Source: CAVXTT01 sp963764685 (lineage in GTDB: Bacteria > Bacteroidota > Ignavibacteria > Ignavibacteriales > Ignavibacteriaceae). From it: 64,000 nucleotides of DNA. The stretch spans positions 124,001 to 188,000 of the forward strand of contig CAVXTT010000001.1 in NCBI GenBank assembly GCA_963764685.1, read 5' to 3'. Numbering within the stretch: the first letter of the stretch is position 1; every line of letters begins with the position of its first letter. Below, piece after piece: positions 59,001 to 64,000 of this stretch. The notes beneath the pieces are model-generated. The model did no database searches. It was not told the origin of the DNA and saw nothing but the letters and a program-made list of their open reading frames with translations. The translations under genes were made by a program, and so were the position numbers.

Positions 59001-59536
59001 ACAGCGACCTGGTTGTACTGAGCTCCTGTAATTCAGGTCTCGGCAGACTGGATGAATCGGAAGGCGTGCTCGGAATGTCGAAGGCTTTTTTTGAAGCAGG
59101 CACCAAAAGCGTAATTGCATCTTTGTGGGAAGTAAACGACAAGTATACTGCGATCTTTATGTCGTTATTTTATCAAAGGCTTAAAGAAGGGGTTGATAAA
59201 TCTAAAGCGTTACAGCTTGCTAAGATGGATTTTATTAAAGAGTATTCCCCCAATCCCTATTATTGGAGTGCATTCGTACTTAACGGCGATACTTCAAATC
59301 TTAAAATAGAATCGGGTGTTCAAATTCAGATATACCTGGCGGGTCTTGCAATAATCCTCCTTCTGGCACTTATAATTTCTGCCGCAGTTAAACGTAATAA
59401 CAGAAAAGGATGTCGCCCCAACAGGGCTAGCTATTTTCATTCCAATACCTATCTATCAATGTTACGCCTCTACAGGGCTACGGAGAGAGGAAACCTGAAG
59501 GTTTATTTTAAGAGTAGGGTCTGCGATTTTATTTAA
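56006..59536 (+). CDS. TPR-CHAT protease with signal anchor and C-terminal membrane segment
   Basis: 1176 residues. Signal sequence/anchor KSIILVFLLLFIQPADD, then about 15-20 TPR units (residues 30-620; for example NIGIIEDLNGNTDDARLHFK, NLGKIYLQLFDYNSALKYY). Residues about 800-1100: a CHAT caspase-like domain with the catalytic His in IIHLSTHSFL and Cys in VVLSSCNSGLGRLDESEG, then GTKSVIASLWEVND and NPYYWSAFVLNGD. A membrane segment follows (YLAGLAIILLLALIISAAV). The protease therefore faces the periplasm, the same side as the TPR part of the anti-sigma factor. The last 45 codons fall in a repeat-like sequence and may not be native. Confidence 0.88.
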   Translation: MVLQKSIILVFLLLFIQPADDKKPQDSGSVKKLIIGSELNKENLRLTEISINDADTSTLVLFSNDLLPGWQKAYLQCLILKKEGKSSEIYDSLISYIDQKPDYLPYYDLLVSSAGAENRLTFIDKLISEKEFDPVVKHYLSSLLLKGKAEYQAAIADALKADELSPHNYYLIYNLYDIYRHTGNYEKGMEYVLKIFNQRNLLPADRAEANYAAGTLLFNSGIYSDAEKYYIRGNQIASDNKLYTQMAKGDINIGIIEDLNGNTDDARLHFKKALDIARSISNLAMEAHALSELGVSYSFTNDLVSAKLNYLESYHLFKRLGERQRLSYLSENLGKIYLQLFDYNSALKYYEDGVQFAGDNRRAQVLNLTGMADVYANLSNYTKALLYYKEAEKIASEIKEASLTAEINLGMGILNYNLNRNGNALRYLSAAGNYSAEAGDIYLSARICREMGQIYTDSDSLDKAESLFLKAQELAVQSRDAYLRAQTLIDLGNIKGLRKEYNSALEKIDSGLRLAQSNGYDYLTALGKYTRGEVCLNSGDFAAAKSALLASAALSEKLNEQNLSIASNQALAELYDKHGFTEAASSHYISAMQLIDNVSASLFGNEDIQISYFSGKRDLYDSYAGFLLDKKYYANAFEVIDKSRSRSTVQHLNNLKIREYVKDQDQLNRIYEYDWILNSGVYEEDKTDSVRYLDSKLKKEITKKYPSLAGYLDKKKFLEVNDIQDKLNDDENILSIYTMDSGTYIFVISKNHFHYNFVPLGESKIDNLIKAVSPYFNYAGEGAYFNQHLFSYNARAAYQLYDQVFKEAFKNIPEGKKLIISPSAEFASFPFEFLVKSFDEKGSPYDYKNQDYLLAHYTISYTPSVNTYIGQKQNRLKNNNRVLVVGNPSINRQLEGYAERRGLLDETGGIPRDIPLLPLKYSAEEVSEVSSILNADKILLANSATESNFKNNASFSRIIHLSTHSFLYNKQPVIFFSNSYDAENDGFLEAGEIVQMELNSDLVVLSSCNSGLGRLDESEGVLGMSKAFFEAGTKSVIASLWEVNDKYTAIFMSLFYQRLKEGVDKSKALQLAKMDFIKEYSPNPYYWSAFVLNGDTSNLKIESGVQIQIYLAGLAIILLLALIISAAVKRNNRKGCRPNRASYFHSNTYLSMLRLYRATERGNLKVYFKSRVCDFI
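59405..59490. repeat. Short repeat-like insertion at the 3' end of the CHAT gene
   Basis: CGCCCCAACAGGGCTAG (59414-59430) and CGCCTCTACAGGGCTAC (59465-59481) are near-copies in direct orientation, 51 bp apart, of a kind usually found between genes. They lie inside the CHAT reading frame and replace what should be its C-terminal tail. Confidence 0.5.
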
Positions 59537-59598
59537 CATCTGCTTAACAGATATTTATTGCGAATATTTCGTACAACTTTCCTGAGCTCCGGAGGATA

Positions 59599-60726
59599 TT
59601 AGTAACCTCTCGATAACACTTTCGTCAGATCAGATTTCATCATTATGCTTACCAGGTCCTCAAACTTTGTTTCAGCTTTCCAGCCAAGCACCTTTTGAGC
59701 CTTTGAAGCATCGCCCATCAGAAGGTCAACCTCTGTTGGTCTGTAATACCTGGGGTCAATGGCAATAACTTCATCTCCGGGTTTAAGTGTATCCGATAAC
59801 CTAAGCTTGAAATTAGAGGAGGACGTCTTAAAATCCACAAGCTGCATTGCCTGGTCACGATCGAAAGCTTTGATCACTCCCCTTTCCTTTTCATTCTTCC
59901 CTTTCCATTCTATTGTTATACCGGCATCGCAGAATGCACGTTCTGCAAATTCCCTTACCATATGTGTCTCGCCTGTGGCAAGGACAAAATCTTCTGCAGT
60001 ATTGTGCTGAAGTATCCGCCACATACCTTCACAGTATTCAGGTGCATAACCCCAATCCCTCTTCGCATCAAGATTTCCTATTAAGACCCTATCCTGCAGA
60101 CCGGCAGCAATCCTTGATACTGCCCTTGTTATCTTTCTTGTTACAAAGGTTTCACCACGGCGTGGGGACTCGTGATTAAACAATATCCCGTTGCAGGCAA
60201 ACAGGTTATATGCCTCCCTGTAATTAACAATTATCCAGTAGCCGTAAAGCTTTGCCACCCCGTAAGGAGAACGGGGATAGAAAGGAGTACTCTCATTCTG
60301 AGGTATTTCCTGTGCCTTTCCGTAAAGCTCACTTGTTGATGCCTGGTAGAACTTTACTTTCTTTAATCCTACCTCTCTTATTGCATCAAGAAATCTTAAT
60401 GTGCCGAGTGCATCAACCTGTCCTGTATAATCAGGAACTTCGAAAGAGACTTTAACATGGCTCTGGGCTGCAAGGTTATATATTTCATCCGGCTCAACTT
60501 TTTCAAGTATACGGTTCATATTGCTGGTATCGACAAGATCCCCGTAATGAAGAAAAAGTTTCTTATCCAGTATCTCCGGGTCAGCATATAGATGATCTAT
60601 CCTGCCGGTATTGAATGAGCTGGATCTCCTTATTATCCCGTGAACGGTATAACCTTTCTGCAGAAGAATTTCTGTCAGGTAGCTGCCGTCCTGCCCGGTA
60701 ATTCCTGTTATTAAAGCTGTTTTCAT
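59599..60726 (-). CDS. gmd: GDP-mannose 4,6-dehydratase
   Basis: 375 residues. SDR fold: ITGITGQDGSYLTEILLQKG (Rossmann GxxGxxG), NLAAQSHVKVSF, QASTSELYGK (Ser/Thr-Glu) and the active-site YGVAKLYGYW (YxxxK), then NHESPRRGETFVTRKI. It converts GDP-mannose to GDP-4-keto-6-deoxymannose with NADP. Followed on the operon map by the fucose synthase, giving GDP-L-fucose for surface glycans. Start ATG 60726; SD upstream not obvious. Intact. Confidence 0.96.
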   Translation of the reverse strand: MKTALITGITGQDGSYLTEILLQKGYTVHGIIRRSSSFNTGRIDHLYADPEILDKKLFLHYGDLVDTSNMNRILEKVEPDEIYNLAAQSHVKVSFEVPDYTGQVDALGTLRFLDAIREVGLKKVKFYQASTSELYGKAQEIPQNESTPFYPRSPYGVAKLYGYWIIVNYREAYNLFACNGILFNHESPRRGETFVTRKITRAVSRIAAGLQDRVLIGNLDAKRDWGYAPEYCEGMWRILQHNTAEDFVLATGETHMVREFAERAFCDAGITIEWKGKNEKERGVIKAFDRDQAMQLVDFKTSSSNFKLRLSDTLKPGDEVIAIDPRYYRPTEVDLLMGDASKAQKVLGWKAETKFEDLVSIMMKSDLTKVLSRGY

Positions 60727-60759
60727 AAATCAAAGATAATAATTAAAAATAATAGCTGT

Positions 60760-61716
60760 CTATGCCTTATTATTTTTTACAAACCAGTCATATGCTTTTT
60801 TTATTCCCTCTTTAAGATCGGTTTTGGGACTCCATCCCAGCTCTTTTATTCTTGATGAATCAAGCAGCTTTCTTGGGGTGCCGTCGGGACGGGCAGTATC
60901 GAACTTTATTTGTCCTTTATATCCCGCTGTCTCAGCAACAAGCTTTGCAAGATCCGAAATAACAATATCCTTCCCGCTCCCGATATTCAAATGGGATATG
61001 CCTTTAGAAAAAATATCAGCTGCATTTGTATTTTCTACCAGGAAGGAAACTGCCTCTGCAAGGTCCTCTACATAAAGAAACTCCCGCATAGGAGTACCTG
61101 TTCCCCAAAGAATTACTTCCGGCTTGTTATTTACCTTAGCATCATAGAATTTTCTTATTAGTCCCGGTATCACGTGCGAGGTCTCGGGGTTATAATTATC
61201 ATTAGGACCGTACATATTGGCAGGCATAATTGAATAAAAGTTGCACCCGTACTGCCGGTAATAATTTTCACAAAGCTTTACGCCTGCAAGCTTGGCTATA
61301 GCGTAGGGCTCGTTTGTCTGCTCAAGGTAACCCGAAAGCAGATACTCTTCCTTTAAGGGCTGCTGTGCTAACTTCGGATATATCGATGAACTTCCGAGAA
61401 GTATCAGCTTTTCGACATTATTTTTATATGCAGAATGGATAATGTTGCATTCTATCATCAGGTTAGTGTAAATAAAGTCTGCCCGGAAAGTATTATTGGC
61501 AACTATCCCTCCTACCTTTGCTGCCGTAATAATAACTATCTCCGGCTTCTCCTCAGCAAAGAACTTTTCGACATCCGCCTGTCTTGTAAGATCAAGATCC
61601 GGAAGCTCCCTGAGCAGGATATTATTATACCCGCTGCCCTGGAAATAGCGCAGGATGGAGGAGCCCACCATCCCTTTATGTCCCGCTATATATATTTTTT
61701 TATTTCTGCTGTTCAT
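60760..61716 (-). CDS. fcl: GDP-L-fucose synthase
   Basis: 318 residues. Epimerase/reductase SDR: YIAGHKGMVGSSILRYF, TAAKVGGIVANNTF, LLGSSSIYPK, PYAIAKLAGVKLCENYYRQY (YxxxK) and PANMYGPNDNY. It converts the Gmd product to GDP-L-fucose. About 33 bp from gmd, 7 bp from the aminotransferase gene: one - strand operon reading aminotransferase, fcl, gmd. Confidence 0.95.
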   Translation of the reverse strand: MNSRNKKIYIAGHKGMVGSSILRYFQGSGYNNILLRELPDLDLTRQADVEKFFAEEKPEIVIITAAKVGGIVANNTFRADFIYTNLMIECNIIHSAYKNNVEKLILLGSSSIYPKLAQQPLKEEYLLSGYLEQTNEPYAIAKLAGVKLCENYYRQYGCNFYSIMPANMYGPNDNYNPETSHVIPGLIRKFYDAKVNNKPEVILWGTGTPMREFLYVEDLAEAVSFLVENTNAADIFSKGISHLNIGSGKDIVISDLAKLVAETAGYKGQIKFDTARPDGTPRKLLDSSRIKELGWSPKTDLKEGIKKAYDWFVKNNKA

Positions 61717-61723
61717 CCGCAGC

Positions 61724-62896
61724 TTAATTCTTACTGGTGAATTCAGTTATTTTTTCTGCAACGTAGATTATCTGCTCATCGGTCAGTTCAGGGAATATAG
61801 GGAGTGCAATTGAATTACCGGCAGCAAAATCAGCGACAGGATATTTATCCCTGCTTGTTTTAAGATCACTGAAGCATTCCTGCTTGTGGAAAGGCACCGG
61901 GTAATAAATTTCCGTCCCTACCTGGTTATCGGTAAGGAACTGCCGTAAAGCATCCCTCTTCTCCACCCGGATAATGTACTGGTTATAAATATGAAAATTA
62001 TTTACCTCATCATAAGATTTATATACTGGTTTAGGAAGGAGTACCTTATTCTTATTATCGAACTTTATCTTTCCTTCCTCTTCAGCTGCGCCCAGCTTTA
62101 TAAGCTGTTCGGTATATAATGCTGCATTCTTTTTTCGTTTGTCTGTCCACGACTGCAGGTGAGGCAGCTTAACATTTATAACAGCAGCCTGCAGGGCATC
62201 CAGTCTGAAGTTCCCGCCGATCACTTTATGATAGTACTTAGGTTCGCCGCCGTGTACTCTTTTTATTCTGAGTATATCTCCAAGCTCTTTATTATTTGTA
62301 ACTACAAGTCCCCCGTCTCCGAAGCATCCTAAATTCTTGCTGGGAAAGAAAGAGAAGCAGCCTATATCCCCAATCGTACCAACATACCTGCCGTCCTTAT
62401 ATTGTGTTCCGATAGCCTGTGCTGCATCCTCGATAACAATCAGGTTATGTTTTTTAGCAATCTCCATAATACTGTCCATCTCTGCACTCTGACCATAAAG
62501 GTGGACCGGTATAATCGCTTTGGTTCTGGGAGTTATTTTCTCCTCTATCTTAGAAGGATCTATATTAAATGTAACAGGGTCTGAATCTATAAAAACAGGA
62601 ACAGCATTTAATCTGCTTACCACACCTGCAGTAGCAAAAAAAGAATAAGTGGGTACAATTACCTCATCCCCCGGCTGAATATCAATTGCCATTAAAGCTA
62701 ATAGCAGGGCATCGGTGCCTGACGAAACGCCAATGGCATATTTACATTTAAGGTACTCTGTAAAATTCTTCTCCATCTTATCGAGTTCGGGACCCATAAT
62801 AAAGTACTGGGATTCCGCAACCCTAAGCACTGCTTCATCAAGTTCTTTTTTAAGTGAATGGTATTGTGGTTTAAGGTCTAATAAAGGAACACGCAT
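61724..62896 (-). CDS. DegT/DnrJ/EryC1/StrS-type PLP sugar aminotransferase
   Basis: 390 residues. MRVPLLDLKPQYHSLKKELDE is the classic start. PLP site: VIEDAAQAIGTQY (Asp), FSFFPSKNLGCFGDGGLVVT (Schiff-base Lys in PSKNLG), then GGNFRLDALQAAVINVKLPH and VPFHKQECF. It transfers an amino group to a nucleotide keto-sugar; the exact sugar is unknown. Operon with fcl and gmd suggests surface polysaccharide synthesis. Confidence 0.92.
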   Translation of the reverse strand: MRVPLLDLKPQYHSLKKELDEAVLRVAESQYFIMGPELDKMEKNFTEYLKCKYAIGVSSGTDALLLALMAIDIQPGDEVIVPTYSFFATAGVVSRLNAVPVFIDSDPVTFNIDPSKIEEKITPRTKAIIPVHLYGQSAEMDSIMEIAKKHNLIVIEDAAQAIGTQYKDGRYVGTIGDIGCFSFFPSKNLGCFGDGGLVVTNNKELGDILRIKRVHGGEPKYYHKVIGGNFRLDALQAAVINVKLPHLQSWTDKRKKNAALYTEQLIKLGAAEEEGKIKFDNKNKVLLPKPVYKSYDEVNNFHIYNQYIIRVEKRDALRQFLTDNQVGTEIYYPVPFHKQECFSDLKTSRDKYPVADFAAGNSIALPIFPELTDEQIIYVAEKITEFTSKN

Positions 62897-62995
62897 AAAT
62901 TCTCCGGGATTTTCAAAATAAGTGAGTCTAAAAATAATAAAATAACATTATTTATTGTGAGGAAGAAGAAGTTATTAGTTCTTAGTTCTTGGTTA

Positions 62996-63126
62996 TGTCA
63001 TTGCGAGGAGTCTTCGACGAAGCAATCTCATCCTGAATATCAATCAACAATGCCTATCTGACTTTATCCTCTCCGCTCCTGGCTGCTTAGTTCTGTCATT
63101 GCGAGGAGTCATCGACGAAGCAATCT
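62996..63126. repeat. Two copies of a 33-bp TGTCATTGCGAGGAG...GAAGCAATCT repeat
   Basis: 62996-63028 and 63094-63126 are identical except one base in the centre (GTCTTCGAC versus GTCATCGAC). Each contains ATTGC...GCAAT. The sequence is of a kind common as dispersed intergenic repeats in many bacterial genomes. Confidence 0.8.
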
Positions 63127-63181
63127 GGCATACTTTTCCGAGAAAGAATAGACCTTTAAAAGATTTTATGCCATTCGGGAA

Positions 63182-63362
63182 GGACAGGTCAACTTCGCAA
63201 TATCAGCGAATTATTTATCCTGGGTTGACCTGTCCGTACTTAGCTTGTCTTTTTTTTCTGATTACCCGATTCAAATAAAATATTTAAAGAAAATAAAAAT
63301 TCTGTACGGACAGGTGGCGTAATTGCGGATAATTAGGTAGTAATTGCGAACGCCACCTGTCC
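63182..63362. repeat. Two hairpins with shared GGACAGGT arms
   Basis: GGACAGGTCAAC (63182-63193) pairs with GTTGACCTGTCC (63224-63235). GGACAGGTGGCG (63308-63319) pairs with CGCCACCTGTCC (63351-63362). Both stems are 12 bp and perfect; loops are 30 and 31 bp. Confidence 0.8.
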
Positions 63363-63427
63363 TTTCCCGTACCTATTTCCCCTAGAGTTGTCTGCTGGGA
63401 TTCGAGGAGTGGCGAAGGCTCTCCAGG

Positions 63428-63493
63428 GTGGGTGCCCATGGTAGAACGCTATCCGTAGTGGGTGCCCATGGCGGAACGCTCACTGAGCGTTCC
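63428..63493. repeat. Duplicated GTGGGTGCCCATGG block with hairpin
   Basis: GTGGGTGCCCATGGTAGAACGCT and GTGGGTGCCCATGGCGGAACGCT are 30 bp apart. The second runs into a hairpin GGAACGCT-CACTG-AGCGTTCC. Confidence 0.75.
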
Positions 63494-63608
63494 TTACATT
63501 TACAATATCGAACTCTCGTACCTGCCTGCGGTGGGCAGGCTATCGAACCAATAAAAAGACTTAACCCCTATTGCTCCCGTATTATTTCGCATTTTCTCTA
63601 AGACTTGC

Positions 63609-64000
63609 TTACTTCATAACCTGCATCTTCTTTACAATTGCAAAATCACCTGCTGTCATTCTATAGAAGTACACACCTGATGATATTCCTTTCGCATTAA
63701 ATTCAGCAGAATATGTGCCCGGCTCATAATCACCATTCACCAGGGTTTTTACTTCGTTTCCAAGAACATCAAACGCTTTAATATTTACAATCCCGTGAGA
63801 AGGTACCGAGAAATTAATTACTGTTACGGGATTAAAAGGGTTTGGATAATTCTGACTAAGAGAAAATTCACCAGGAATATTATTTACTAATAATTCTACA
63901 GTCTTCGAATACTTAAAAGCACCATCGAAATCCACCTGCTTTAAACGGTAACTGTAATTCCCCGGACTTAAGATCATTATCTGTAAAACTGTAGTCCTGT
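63609..64000 (-). CDS. C-terminal part of a secreted protein with Por (T9SS) sorting domain, N-terminus outside window, one frame break
   Basis: The visible end reads ...YSYRLKQVDFDGAFKYSKTVEL followed by the sorting domain (NYPNPFNPVTVINFSVP, GISSGVYFYRMTAGDF, KKMQVMK). The frame breaks at 63963/63964 (TCC or TCG, both Ser); past it the expected linker (FTDNDLKS) continues to the window edge, so the ATG at 63977 is not a real start. The sorting domain anchors or releases the protein at the cell surface. Confidence 0.88.
   Translation of the reverse strand, partial: RTTVLQIMILSPGNYSYRLKQVDFDGAFKYSKTVELLVNNIPGEFSLSQNYPNPFNPVTVINFSVPSHGIVNIKAFDVLGNEVKTLVNGDYEPGTYSAEFNAKGISSGVYFYRMTAGDFAIVKKMQVMK

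Larger units (their letters stand above)
62897..63608. other. Repeat-dense intergenic region
   Basis: No coding gene. Holds two 33-bp near-copies (62996 and 63094), two hairpins with shared GGACAGGT arms (63182-63235, 63308-63362), a duplicated GTGGGTGCCCATGG block with a GGAACGCT/AGCGTTCC hairpin (63428-63493), and CCTGCCTGCGGTGGGCAGG (63520-63538). Confidence 0.7.

Overview
The window looks like a piece of an Ignavibacteria-type genome (Bacteroidota/Chlorobiota side), probably a metagenome assembly. It is AT-rich. Secreted proteins end in the type IX secretion (Por) sorting domain with a 'YPNPFNPVT' core (50175-52140, 52768-54354, 63609-64000). Genes are tightly packed in short operons with frequent 1-4 bp overlaps. 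Taxonomy is inferred from this style, not from a marker search.

Layout. 1-3.3 kb: a truncated GT-C glycosyltransferase, an unrecognised conserved protein and pta. 3.8-12.7 kb: a housekeeping operon on the + strand (PLP homeostasis protein, DivIVA, purine nucleoside phosphorylase, membrane protein, ileS, DksA/TraR-like protein, two tandem lspA genes, rluD). 12.7-14.4 kb: a hairpin element with direct repeats, a gene relic, and an MntA/HepT-like pair with a double operator. 14.6-21.2 kb: recN, hemW, a NodB deacetylase and a Kef-type antiporter. 21.7-33.2 kb (- strand): a GH13 enzyme, a long coiled-coil protein, a TPR/GAF-kinase/PAS-kinase-receiver/PAP2 operon and a large HExxH-propeller-barrel protein. 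33.2-39.2 kb: a secreted protein of ten 16-residue repeats, a sigma54 activator and a 1180-residue Ser/Thr kinase-ATPase-TPR protein. 39.2-45.1 kb: a complete peptide-type ABC importer split over two divergent operons. 45.1-49.5 kb: a small protein, ogt, an NtrC-type regulator and an esterase. 50.2-54.4 kb: two secreted proteins. 54.4-59.5 kb: ECF sigma, zinc-finger/TPR anti-sigma and TPR-CHAT protease. 59.6-62.9 kb: GDP-fucose and aminosugar genes.

Three things stand out. First, many genes are broken by single extra bases (32 by my count outside the repeat protein). Nearly all are insertions, and usually either of two adjacent bases restores the frame with the same amino acid. This looks like two strain alleles written side by side by the consensus, not real pseudogenes; removing one base per site makes every affected gene length a multiple of three. 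Second, four intergenic loci (1.3, 3.5, 21.4 and 52.5 kb) share one architecture: about four 11-bp units, a 12-16 bp loop, then four 11-bp units inverted. The unit sequence differs at each locus. Third, the sigma / membrane anti-sigma / TPR-CHAT protease operon resembles the regulatory part of the type III-E CRISPR craspase pathway, with no CRISPR in sight.
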